Below are positions 38,991-50,162 of a stretch of DNA of 64,000 nt, piece after piece. The notes beneath the pieces were generated by a model. The model saw only the letters and a list, made by a program, of their open reading frames with translations. It searched no databases and was not told the DNA's origin. A program made the translations under genes and the position numbers. Each line of letters starts with the position of its first letter. Position 1 is the stretch's first letter. Source of the stretch: Gadus chalcogrammus (Eukaryota; Chordata; Actinopteri; Gadiformes; Gadidae); assembly GCF_026213295.1 (NCBI RefSeq), contig NC_079425.1, positions 7,199,911-7,263,910 of the forward strand. Direction: 5' to 3'.

Positions 38991-39375
38991 CGCCTTCGTT
39001 GGAGACTTTGATGGAATGCCCCTCTGATGGTACATGTGGGAGCAGAGTCTATATTCTATATAAACTAAATCTGAATAATTTCTTACAAAATGGATTTAGA
39101 ATAGTAATAATTTTTTAACACTAATTGAGAAAATCTTCGCCGGAGCATTTAAATTCTGGAAGATCAGTTGCCCCGCCAATCTCCCCCGGAACCGTGGGCT
39201 CACTATCTAGCTACGGCCCTGTCTGATAGAACCAGATTCATGAAAATATTTCTTACAGATCTATTTATACTGCAAACTATCCCAACAAAGGTTTGTGTGC
39301 ACCATCTGCGTGATTCAGTGCAGACACAATCATTTCCATGAAGTTGATTTTAGTTTTTATTTAAATAGAGGTCAA
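38991..39375 (+). other. Partial GPCR 5' flank fragments
   Basis: About 39055-39165 matches the sequence just upstream of GPCR start codons (AAATCTT...GCTGAGCATTT type). It is cut off before an exon. Then the full upstream flank of copy 5 begins at about 39215. Confidence 0.5.
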
Positions 39376-39382
39376 ATGTAGT

Positions 39383-39446
39383 ATTTGCATTTGATTTGTT
39401 TGGTTATCCCAATACAATTGTTCATGTGTGACTGATAAATATAAAT
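39383..39446 (+). promoter_or_regulatory. Octamer-TATA module of GPCR copy 5
   Basis: ATTTGCAT at 39383-39390 and TATAAAT at 39440-39446, 57 bp apart, about 340 bp before the ATG. Confidence 0.65.
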
Positions 39447-39783
39447 TGTGGAGAACTGTGTTCCATTAGTCAGAGGACAAGGTGAGCTGAACCAGTAGGC
39501 TGCATTAGACACATAAGACAGTTTGGACATTTAGAATTTGTGTTTCAAGATAACTGAAGGCGATACAGTCATACTCTGTGGTTGTTTTTTCGACCTAATT
39601 CAAGTCATTCCAATTATTATACAATATTAATATAATTATCTTCATCAAAAAGTAGGTTTAGAATCGGAATAAAATAATGTAACGCCTATTAAGACAACTT
39701 TTTGCTGAGCATTTCAATGCTGGAAGATCAGAAAATTCAACCGCAAAACTATTTTCAGGTCACAAACAGGAGCCCTTTGGGTG

Positions 39784-40762
39784 ATGATCATGTTTCCAGA
39801 GTATAACACCTCCTCTGAAAATTCAACGACAACTGTAACCTTTGGAAAGTGTGGAATTCCATCATCAGCGATCACAGCATACTTCCAAGGAATGTCAGTC
39901 ACCTTTCTTCTTCCCTACATGGTCGTTGGGCTTCCAGCCAACCTATGGGTGATGTGGCTTATCACTCACGGAACAAGATATTCAATGGCAGCTGAGCTTT
40001 TCCATCTAAATATGGCAATATGTGAGACCCTTTTCCTCTTGGGGAGTCCCTTAGAGTTATACTGCATGTTTGGCCCTGCTGATAGTGGCCCGGTTGTTCA
40101 AATCCTGGTTACTGAACTTTGGGCGTTAATATGCTTCGGCCGTCCCCTGTTCCAGTGCTCCATCTGTGTGGAGCGATACCTGGCTGTGGTTCACCCTTTG
40201 ACCTTCATCAGGTAACCAATAAAATGTTCTGTTTCCTGTGAAGTTAGATGTAAATACTGAGGTTGTGTTTGATTGAATAACAAACACATGCTATGTTGTG
40301 ATATTTTACAGGTTCAAGCCCCTGAGATTCAGAGTAGTCTGCAGTGCTCTGATGTGGTTTGCCATATCGGTGAACTTGTCGAGCATTTGGAAAACTGATG
40401 ATAGTGGGGTTTTTATTATGACATTCTTTTCATTTATCATGATGCTGTCTGTAATTGTGTTCTGTTGTTTGTCGGTTCTTTGGTCCTTGAAGCAGCCAGG
40501 GCCAGTAGAGACAGAGAGGACAGGGGGTAACAATATGAAGAGAAGAGCCTTCAACATAATTTCATTGAATCTGGGGATTATTTTGGTTACTTATTTGCCG
40601 TCCTTGGTATTCTTGTCTTTGAATTATATTTCATCTTTCGATATCAATTTTTATCTGTTATATGCTTCTATGTATCTGACGCTGTTGGGTGGGTTTGCTC
40701 AACCTTTACTTTATCTGCACAAGGCTGGAAAGCTGCCTAGCATATTGGTTTTACGGCAGTGA
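39784..40762 (+). CDS. Divergent class A GPCR, array copy 5, intact
   Basis: Exons 39784-40211 and 40312-40762 with a 100-bp phase-2 intron give 292 aa. The start chosen is ATG-ATC-ATG (MIMFPEYN); an upstream in-frame GTG is not a plausible start. It has the same plan as copy 1: sequon ENSTTT, PANLWVMWLITHGTRYS, TM2 NMAICE, ERYLAVVHPLTFIR at the exon end, loop LKQPGPVETERTGGNNMKRR, and TM7 AQPLLYLHKAGKLP. The cytoplasmic tail is short (about 15 residues, SILVLRQ end). The flanks are the standard array flanks. Confidence 0.85.
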
Positions 40763-41129
40763 AAGCAAAGCATAGTGGATGATGAAAATAGGTACAGGAA
40801 CTTGTTATAACAAGATGTTTTCTCATATATGAGGATTTGTATTTTGTATATTGAGCTTATCTTCTCTTGTTCTATTGAGATATTTTTTCATTACATTGAG
40901 TTTGTTTCCTAACATATCGAGTTTTTTTCTTTGCATTATATTTTCTTGTAAATTATACAAATATGAATAATATGTTATGAGCGTTATATTACTTGGCCAT
41001 ATCTGTAGTCATAGCTGATCAATAGTGTTTTCAATAATGTTATCAGAAAAATCACATCCTGTAATTGATGTATTATACAAATGAAAATGCTGGCCAGCCC
41101 ATATGTCTGTTTACAATAGTTGACCATTG

Positions 41130-41240
41130 ACATAATAAAAGACAAAACATCTGGCTGCTGCCAAACCTACCACAGCTATGGATCAGATCACCAATTGGCT
41201 AAACCATTCCTGTCTCCAACTTAATGCAAATAAAACTATG
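41130..41240 (+). mobile_element. LINE reverse-transcriptase scrap
   Basis: In one frame it reads ITNWLNHSCLQLNANKT, the block that follows the catalytic YADD in L2/Rex-type LINEs. It is too short to classify. Confidence 0.5.
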
Positions 41241-41329
41241 AATGTTTTTCACCAAAAAACAATGTAACATTGTGTTGAATATAACAATCTCAGGTAAAAA
41301 CATTAGTATTGTGTATGTGTGTATGAAGT

Positions 41330-42263
41330 GTCCCGATGCACAATGTACCGTTTCACAGTCAAAATCCTCCGCGTGATCGAGGATGTGCTGGAAAACCTCG
41401 ACCAGCTCAGCTCTTTTGTCGTGCACCGTGCCCACCAACCTGGAGTGAAAGTTCCACCTCACCTGTGACACCCGCAGCAGCCGCCTCTCGCAAAATTCAT
41501 CCAGCAGTTTTGTGCGCTTTGGAGAACGTGTGAAAAAGGCAGACAATCCTCCCAGATTTGCAAAAAAAAATGCTGCAGTCCCGGATTTTTGCTGCTCCCT
41601 GGGACAACACCAGATTTAATGTGTGGGCATAACAATGCACAAAGAGCCTTGGGAATTTCTTCTTTTACACACGCCTGTACGCCATTTAGTCCCGATGCCA
41701 TCACAACGGCTCCATCGTAGCACTACGCAACCAGCTTGGTCTTACAATCATAGCTGGCCAACATTTCAAGTACCAATTCTGTTAGATCATGAGCTCGTTT
41801 TTTTTTCTAACCCTTGAAAAAGGCAAACGAAGGAGATCAGAAACAGGATCGCTAGGTGCTGTGAGGGCGGTTGCCATAGTAGTTCACTGTCAACTATCTC
41901 ACTAACCGCCAACAATTCAAAATTTGCTGATGACATCACCGAGGGCCAGCGCTGGCATATTGCTGGGCCCCGGGGGCGTTCTATTACTACACATCAACAT
42001 TTGATTGGCTGATTACAAACGTCAGTCAAATTTATTATCCAAAGGGAGGTTGTAGCTTCAGCGAAAGGTTAGCAATACTTTTAGTGCAGCCTTACAAAAT
42101 AAATCGGTTTTCCTTTCCTTACCTTCCAACTAATGTTGTATTACTGAAAAAAATATGGAATTAACATGCGTTCAGACACAAATTAATGTAATTTTGAAAA
42201 AAATAAAATATATAAATTATTTAGATTTTGACAGGGCCAGCAGAGAAGGCCCTGCTGGCCCTG
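41330..42263 (-). mobile_element. hAT transposase relic with terminal hairpin
   Basis: On the minus strand, overlapping frames (41704-41459 and 41546-41330) encode parts of an hAT-type transposase. They include SPKRTKLLDEFCERRL, VRWNFHSRLVGTVHDKRAEL and, in the other frame, MASGLNGVQACVKEE. A frameshift divides them. The right end at 42232-42263 is a hairpin with 12-base arms CAGGGCCAGCAG / CTGCTGGCCCTG. GPCR flank resumes right after it. The left end is lost. Confidence 0.75.
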
Positions 42264-42975
42264 AGTTTTTTTTCTTTGTGTAATATTTGCTTGTTAAAAC
42301 ACAGAGTAAATTTCACAAACATAAATAAGATGTTATTATCTAAAAATGACTTGGAAATATCCGTAGTCACTGCTGATCTATAATGATTTCAATAATGTTA
42401 TCAATAAAATCATATCCTGTTCGTGATGTTTTCCTACAAATAAAAATGCTGACCAGCCCATACGTCCCTCTTTGTTTCCAATAGTTTTACTATAGACACT
42501 CCCAAACCACTCAAATTCAGACTGCAAACCCAGCCGAGCTACGCAAGTTAGAGTGACACAGTTTCACAGCAAGTTAGAGTGGACAGAGCAGTTAATGAGT
42601 TTTTTATGCGGAGAGTCTGAAAATCTACTTACTGGGAAGGACTCAATCTTACACCTTTCACCTTAAACAACATAATTATGACGTGATAAAGAAATATTTC
42701 CCCAACCAATCCTGAGCATCACATTACCACCCATTATAGGCTAAACAGTATGGTTGCATGCAAAACTCATGGAAAAAGTCTCATGGATGAGGCTGATTCA
42801 TCCCATGACATTATTTCCGACTGTATTTCAACCGTATTAGTCTTTGAGCCCTTTCATCATTGCATATCTTTAATTAAATGTCCTTGAATATATAATGGTG
42901 AAACCGCAATTCAGTGCAGTAAAGTTCAATGCCTGAAGTAGATTTTATTTGTTTAATCGAAAAAAACTCAAATGT
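42264..42975 (+). other. GPCR-array flank before copy 6
   Basis: It contains the standard 3' flank (ATAAATAAGATGTTATTA, then ATGCTGACCAGCCC) followed by the standard 5' flank. No gene is seen. Confidence 0.6.
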
Positions 42976-42978
42976 AGT

Positions 42979-43040
42979 GTTTGCATATGATTTGTCTAGT
43001 TATCACAACACAATTTGTCATGGGACAGATGAATATAAAA
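42979..43040 (+). promoter_or_regulatory. Octamer-like/TATA module of GPCR copy 6
   Basis: GTTTGCAT at 42979-42986 and TATAAAA at 43034-43040, 55 bp apart. Copies 6, 7 and 8 all have the G-for-A octamer and the 55-bp spacing. Confidence 0.55.
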
Positions 43041-43351
43041 TGAGGAGGACTGAGTTGAGCTGAACCAAAAGGCTGCATTAGAAACATAGGACAGTTTGGA
43101 CAAAATTAGTGTTTTAGGATAACTAAAAGCGGTAAAGACATTCTGTTTTTGTTTGTTAAATCCTATTTCAAATCATTCTCGTTAGTATATAATCTAAACT
43201 TTTATTTGTTTCTTAAAAAGTAGGTTTCAAATAGTAATACAATTTTTTAACACCTATTTAGGAAATCTTTTGCTGAGCATTTTAAATGCTTGAAGATAAG
43301 CCAAGTCAGCCGTGAAACTCTTTCAGGAACCAAAGAGGAGCATTTTGGGCG

Positions 43352-44342
43352 ATGATCATTATTCCAGAATATAACAATGCCTCCTCTGACAATTCAACGA
43401 CAAATTCAATCTCTGGAAAGTGTGTAATTCCATCACCAGCCCTCCTACTATACATCCAAGGATGGATAGGCACCGTTATGCTTCCTTACCTGTTCCTCTG
43501 CCTTCCAGCCAACCTATGGGTGATGTGGCTTATCACTCACGGAACAAAAGATTAATTTGCAGCTGAGCTTTTCCATTTAAATACGGCGATATGTGAGACC
43601 CTCTTCCTGTTGGGGAGTCCTTTACAGTTTTACTGTTTTTTTGGCCCTTTTAGTGGCCCGGTTTTTCCAATCCTGATCACTAAACTTTGGGTGTTAATAT
43701 TCATCGGCCGTCCCCTGTTCCAGTGCTCCATCTGTGTGGAACGCTACCTGGCTGTCGTTCAGCCTTTGACCTTCATCAGGTAAGCAATACAATTTTCAGT
43801 TAGCAGTGAAGTAAGCCTTAAATGTCGAGGATTTATTTGATTCAATAACATCACATGCTGTGTTGTGTCCTGTGATCTTTTACAGGTTCAAGCCCCTGAG
43901 ATACAGAGTAGTCTTCAGCGGTCTGATGTGGTTCACCATAACGTTTGACTTGTTGAGCATTTGGGCAGCTGAGCTTAGAAATTTCTCCATCGTTGTAATC
44001 ACTTTTTCCCTAACACTAACTGTAATTGTGTTCTGTTGTTTGTCAGTTCTCTGGTCCCTGAAGCAGCCAGGGCCAGTAGAGACAGAGAGGACAGGGGGTA
44101 ACAATATGAAGAGAAGAGCCTTCAACATCATTTCATTGAATCTGGGGATTTTTCTGGTTACTTATTTGCCCACCTTTGTGATTGTGTCTTTGCAAAATAT
44201 TTTGTCTTCAAATATCTTTTCGTATCTGTTTACGCCTTCTTCGTTTCTGACAGTGTTGGGTGGGATTGCCCAACCATTACTTTATCTGCACAAGGCTGGG
44301 AAACTTTATAGGACATGGGTTTTTACAGCAGCGAAACCATAG
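43352..44342 (+). pseudogene. GPCR array copy 6, single nonsense codon
   Basis: Exons 43352-43779 and 43886-44342 would give 294 aa. Codon 68 is TAA (43553-43555) where copies 7 and 8 have TCA, so THGTKD is followed by a stop. Everything else is in order: sequon DNSTTN, ERYLAVVQPLTFIR, splice sites, loop LKQPGPVETERTGGNN, AQPLLYLHKAGKLYRTW and stop. The damage looks recent, and the stop could be a polymorphism or a sequencing error. The second half of exon 2 is repeated in the fragment at 47119-47387. Confidence 0.85.
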
Positions 44343-45364
44343 TGGAGAAAAATTAGATAAAGGAAGTCGTTATAACGAGGTGTATTCTAATCATTAGATC
44401 ATTTTTCTCGTTATATTTAGATATTTTCTCATTATATCAAGTTCTTCTTCTGTTCTAATGAGATATCTTGTTGTTATATTTAGATTGCTTTCTGTCATAT
44501 TTAAATATTTTCTCATTAAATTAAGATAATTTCATGTTATATTGTGATCCTTTCCTGATATATTGAAATCCTTCCCTGTTATATTTTAGTATTTTCCTGT
44601 TATATGGACATATTTTCTCGTTATATTGTTATATTTTCCCGTATATTGAGTTTTTTTCTTTGCGATATATATTTGCTTTTTAAAACACTAAGTAAATTTC
44701 ACAAACATAAATAAGATGTTATTATCTAAAAATGACTTGGAAATATCCGTAGTCACTGCTGATCTATAATGATTTCAATAATGTTATCAATAAAATCATA
44801 TCCTGTTCGTGATGTTTTCTACAAATAAAAATGCTGACCAGCCCATACATCTCTCTTTGTTTCCAATAGTTTTACTATAGGCACTCCCAAAACCCCTCCA
44901 ACTTACAAAACACACCCAGCCGAGCGATGCTAGTTAGAGTGACACAGTTTCACAGCAAGTTAGAGTTGACGGAACAGCTTTTGAGATTTTTATGCTGAAA
45001 GTCTGAAAGCCTACTCACTGGGAGGGACTTAATCTTGCACGTTGCAACTTTAAACAACATAATTATGATGTTATAAGATAATATTTTCACATTTTCTGAA
45101 CCAATCCTGAGTGTCCGACAGCACCCTTTATAGGTTAAACAGTTTGGTTGCACGCAAAACTCATGGAAAAAGCCTCATGGATGAGATTGATTCACCCCAT
45201 GACATTATTTTAGACTGTATTTCAACCTTATTATTCTTTGAGCCCTTTCATCATTGCATATCCTTAATTAAATGTCCTTGGGTGAAATCGCAATTCAGTG
45301 CAGAAACGTTCGTTACCTGAAGTGGATTTTATTTGTTTTTATTTAAACAAAGCTCAAATGTAGT

Positions 45365-45426
45365 GTTTGCATATGATTTGTCTAGTTATCACAACACAAT
45401 TTGTCATGTGACAGATAAATATAAAA
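45365..45426 (+). promoter_or_regulatory. Octamer-like/TATA module of GPCR copy 7
   Basis: GTTTGCAT at 45365-45372 and TATAAAA at 45420-45426, 55 bp apart. Confidence 0.55.
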
Positions 45427-45759
45427 TGAGGAGGACTGTGTTCCATTAGTCCGATGATGAGTTGAGCTGAACCAAAAGGCTGCATTAGAAACATCAGACA
45501 GTTTGGACAAAATTTGTGTTTTAGGATAACTAAAAGCGGTAAAGTCATATTCTGTTTTTGTTTGTTGGACCTATTTCAAATCATTCTCATTAGTATATAA
45601 TCTAAACTTTTATTTTTTTCTTAAAAAGTAGGTTTCAAATAGTAATACAATTTTTTAACACCTATTTAGGAAATCTTTTGCTGAGCATTTTAAATGCTTG
45701 AAGATCAGCCAAGTCAGCCGTGAAACTCTTTCAGGAACCAAAGAGGAGCATTTTGGGCG

Positions 45760-46751
45760 ATGATCATTATTCCAGAATATAACAATGCCTCCTCTGACAA
45801 TTCAACGACAAATTCAATCTCTGGAAAGTGTGGAATTCCATCACCAGCGCTCCTACTATACATCCAAGGATGGACAGGCACCGTTATGCTTCCTTACCCG
45901 TTCCTCTGCCTTCCAGCCAACCTATGGGTGATTTGGCTTATCACTCACGGAACAAAAGAATCATTGGCAGCTGAGCTTTTCCATTTAAATACGGCAATAT
46001 GTGAGACCCTCTTCCTGTTGGGGAGTCCTTTACAGTTATACTGTTTTTTTGGCCCTTTTAGTGGCACGGTTTTTCCAATCCTGGTTAATGAACTTTTGGT
46101 GTTAGTATTCTTCGGCCGTCCCCTGTTCCAGTGTTGCATCTGTGTGGAACGCTACCTGGCTGTCGTTCAGCCTTTGACCTTCATCAGGTAAGCAATAACA
46201 TTTTCAGTTGGCAGTGAAGTAAGCCTTAAATGTTGAGGCTTTATTTGATTCAATAACAATCACATGCTGTGTTGTGTCATATGATCTTTTACAGGTTCAA
46301 GCCCCTGAGATACAGAGTAGTCTTCAGCGGTCTGATGTGGTTCGCCATAACAATCAACTTGTTGAGCATTTGGAAAGCTGTTCAGAGCATTTTTTCCATC
46401 ATTGCAATCATTTTTTTCCTAACACTGTCTGTAATTGTGTTCTGTTGTTTGTCAGTTCTGTGGTCCCTGAAGCAGCCAGGGCCAGTAGAGACAGAGAGGA
46501 CAGGGGATAACAATATGAAGAGAAGAGCCTTCAACATCATTTCATTGAATCTGGGGATTTTTCTGGTTACTTATTTGCCCACCTTTGTGATTGTGTCTTT
46601 GAATAATATTTTGTCTTCAAATATCTTTTGGTATCTGTTTACTCCTTCTTCGTTTCTGACAGTGTTGGGTGGGACTGCCCAACCTTTACTTTATCTGCAC
46701 AAGGCTGGGAAACTTTATACGACATGGGTTTTTACAGCAGCGAAACCATAG
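45760..46751 (+). CDS. Divergent class A GPCR, array copy 7, intact
   Basis: Exons 45760-46187 and 46295-46751 with a 107-bp intron give 294 aa. It starts MIIIPEYNNASSDNSTTN. TM3 reads FFGRPLFQCCICVERY, with Gln-Pro instead of His-Pro after it (ERYLAVVQP), as in copies 6 and 8. The third loop is LKQPGPVETERTGDNNMKRR. The C-terminus ends KLYTTWVFTAAKP, longer than in copies 1-5. It belongs to the copy 6/7/8 subgroup. The differences from copy 8 concentrate around the first extracellular loop (CFFGPFSGTVFPILVNE here). Confidence 0.85.
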
Positions 46752-46958
46752 TGGAGAAAAAATAGATACAGGAACTCGTTATAACGAGGTGTATTCTAAT
46801 CATGAGATCATTTTTCTCGTTATATTTAGATCTTTTCTCATTATATCGAGTTCTTCTTCTGTTCAATTGAGATATTTTTTTGTTATATTTAGATTGTTTT
46901 CTGTCATATTTAAATCTTTTCTCATTCAGTTAAGATATTTTCCTGTTATATTGCAACC

Positions 46959-47118
46959 CAGTCTCACGGAAATACGTGACACTATCACGTCATTTAATCT
47001 ATTCATTCGTGATCTGGCACACGTAATTTCAATTTTTTTCATGCCAAAAGCACAAATTTCGAACATTATGATAGCTTTTGGCCACCCGTTTCTACTTTCA
47101 CCTTTGATTCTAAGGAAC
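46959..47118 (+). other. Unidentified ~158-bp insert at the duplication junction
   Basis: Sequence from CCCAGTCTCACGGAAATACG to CCTTTGATTCTAAGGA lies between the AT-rich 3' repeat of copy 7 and a GPCR exon 2 fragment. The same insert follows copy 8 at about 50003-50162. It has a bias toward ACGTGA/TCACGT motifs and no terminal repeats. It does not match the rest of the array. Confidence 0.6.
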
Positions 47119-47387
47119 CAGCAGAGACAGAGAGGACAGGGGGTAACAATATGAAGAGAAGAGCCTTCAACATCATTTCATTGAATCTGGGGATTTTTCT
47201 GGTTACTTATTTGCCCACCTTTGTGATTGTGTCTTTGCAAAATATTTTGTCTTCAAATATCTTTTCGTATCTGTTTACGCCTTCTTCGTTTCTGACAGTG
47301 TTGGGTGGGATTGCCCAACCATTACTTTATCTGCACAAGGCTGGGAAACTTTATAGGACATGGGTTTTTACAGCAGCGAAACCATAG
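47119..47387 (+). pseudogene. GPCR exon 2 fragment (copy 7b)
   Basis: Only the second half of exon 2 is present, from the AGAGACAGAGAGGACAGGGG block through TM6-TM7 to the stop. Its amino acid sequence is identical to the same part of copy 6. No first exon precedes it, so it cannot make a receptor. It marks the junction of the tandem duplication. Confidence 0.9.
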
Positions 47388-48409
47388 TGGAGAAAAATTA
47401 GATAAAGGAAGTCGTTATAACGAGATGTATTCTAATCATTAGATCATTTTTCTCGTTATATTTAGATATTTTCTCATTATATCAAGTTCTTCTTCTGTTC
47501 TAATGAGATATCTTGTTGTTATATTTAGATAGCTTTCTGTCATATTTAAATATTTTCTCATTAAATTAAGATAATTTCATGTTATATTGTGATCCTTTCC
47601 TGATATATTGAAATCCTTCCCTGTTATATTTTAGTATTTTCCTGTTATATGGACATATTTTCTCGTTATATTGTTATATTTTCCCGTATATTGAGTTTTT
47701 TTCTTTGCGATATATATTTGCTTTTTAAAACACTAAGTAAATTTCACAAACATAAATAAGATGTTATTATCTAAAAATGACTTGGAAATATCCGTAGTCA
47801 CTGCTGATCTATAATGATTTCAATAATGTTATCAATAAATTCATATCCTGTTCGTGATGTTTTCTACAAATAAAAATGCTGACCAGCCCATACATCTCTC
47901 TTTGTTTCCAATAGTTTTACTATAGGCACTCCCAAAACCCCTCCAACTTACAAAACACACCCAGCCGAGCGATGCTAGTTAGAGTGACACAGTTTCACAG
48001 CAAGTTAGAGTTGACGGAACAGCTTTTGAGATTTTTATGCTGAAAGTCTGAAAGCCTACTCACTGGGAGGGACTTAATCTTGCACGTTGCAACTTTAAAC
48101 AACATAATTATGACGTTATAAGATAATATTTTCACATTTTCTGAACCAATCCTGAGTGTCCGACAGCACCCTTTATAGGTTAAACAGTTTGGTTGCACGC
48201 AAAACTCATGGAAAAAGCCTCATGGATGAGATTGATTCACCCCATGACATTATTTTAGACTGTATTTCAACCTTATTATTCTTTGAGCCCTTTCATCATT
48301 GCATATCCTTAAATAAATGTCCTTGGGTGAAATCGCAATTCAGTGCAGAAACGTTCGTTACCCGAAGTGGATTTTATTTGTTTTTATTTAAACAAAGCTC
48401 AAATGTAGT

Positions 48410-48471
48410 GTTTGCATATGATTTGTCTAGTTATCACAACACAATTTGTCATGTGACCGATAAATATAAAA
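48410..48471 (+). promoter_or_regulatory. Octamer-like/TATA module of GPCR copy 8
   Basis: GTTTGCAT at 48410-48417 and TATAAAA at 48465-48471, 55 bp apart. Confidence 0.55.
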
Positions 48472-48804
48472 TGAGGAGGACTGTGTTCCATTAGTCCGAT
48501 GATGAGTTGAGCTGAACCAAAAGGCTGCATTAGAAACATAAGACAGTTTGGACAAAATTTGTGTTTTAGGATAAGTAAAAGCGGTAAAGTCATATTCTGT
48601 TTTTGTTTGTTGGACCCATTTCAAATCATTCTCATTAGTATATAATCGAAACTTTTATTTTTTTCTTAAAAAGTAGGTTTCAAATAGTAATACAATTTTG
48701 TAACACCTATTTAGGAAATCTTGTGCTGAGCATTTTAAATGCTTGAAAATCAGCCAAGTCAGCCGTGAAACTCTTTCAGGAACCAAAGAGGAGCATTTTG
48801 GGCG

Positions 48805-49795
48805 ATGATCATTATTCCAGAATATAACAATGCCTCCTCTGACAATTCAACGACAAATTCAATCTCTGGAAAGTGTGTAATTCCATCACCAGCGCTCCTA
48901 CTATACATCCAAGGATGGACAGGCACCGTTATGCTTCCTTACGTGGTCCTCTGCCTTCCAGCCAACCTATGGGTGATGTGGCTTATCACTCACGGAACAA
49001 AAGATTCATTTGCAGCTGAGCTTTTCCATTTAAATACGGCAATATGTGAGACCCTCTTCCTGTTGGGGAGTCCTTTACAGTTATACTGCCTTGTTGGCCC
49101 TTTTAGTGGCCCGGTTTTTCAAATCCTGGTTACTGAACTTTTGGTGTTAGTATTCTTCGGCCGTCCCCTGTTCCAGTGTTGCATCTGTATGGAGCGCTAC
49201 CTGGCTGTCGTTCAGCCTTTGACCTTCATCAGGTAACCAATAACATTTTCAGTTAGCAGTGAAGTAAGCCTTAAATGTTGAGGCTTTATTTGATTCAATA
49301 ACATCACATGCTGTGTTGTGTCATGTGATCTTTTACAGGTTCAAGCCCCTGAGATACAGAGTAGTCTTCAGCGGTCTGATGTGGTTCGCTGTAACAATCA
49401 ACTTGTTGAGCATTTGGACAGCTGTTGATAGCATTTTTTCCATCATTGCAATCACTTTTTTCCTTACACTGTCTGTAATGGTGTTCTGTTGTTTGTCAGT
49501 TCTCTGGTCCCTGAAGCAGCCAGGGCCAGCAGATACAGAGAGAACAGGGGATAACAATATGAAGAGAAGAGCCTACAGCATCATTTCATTGAATCTGGGG
49601 ATTTTTCTGGTTACTTATTTGCCCACCTTTGTGATTTTGTCTTTGAATAATATTTTGTCTTCAAATATCTTTTTGTACCTGTTTACTCCTTCTTCGTTTC
49701 TGACAGTGTTGGGTGGGATTGCCCAACCTTTACTTTATCTGCACAAGGCTGGGAAACTTTATACGACATGGGTTTTTACAGCAGCGAAACCATAG
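48805..49795 (+). CDS. Divergent class A GPCR, array copy 8, intact
   Basis: Exons 48805-49232 and 49339-49795 with a 106-bp intron give 294 aa. It is the duplicate partner of copy 7. Over exon 1 I count about 14 base differences from copy 7, of which about 12 change amino acids (for example FLCL to VLCL, CFFG to CLVG, GTVFPILVNE to GPVFQILVTE). TM3 ends CCICMERYLAVVQP. Loop 3 is LKQPGPADTERTGDNNMKRR, with an Ala-Asp change not seen in the other copies. The C-terminus KLYTTWVFTAAKP is shared with copy 7. Confidence 0.85.
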
Positions 49796-50162
49796 TGGAG
49801 AAAAAATAGATACAGGAACTCGTTATAACGAGGTGCATTCTAATCATGAGATCATTTTTCTCGTTATATTTAGATCTTTTCTCATTATATCGAGTTCTTC
49901 TTCTGTTCAATTGAGATATTTTTTTGTTATATTTAGATTGTTTTCTGTCATATTTAAATCTTTTCTCATTCAGTTAAGATATTTTCCTGTTATATTGCAA
50001 CCCAGTCTCACTGAAATACGTGACACTATCACGTCATTTAATCTATTCATTCGTGATCTGGCACACGTAATTTCAATTTTTTTCATGCCAAAAGCACAAA
50101 TTTCGAACATTATGATAGCTTTTGGCCACCCGTTTCTACTTTCACCTTTGATTCTAAGGAAC

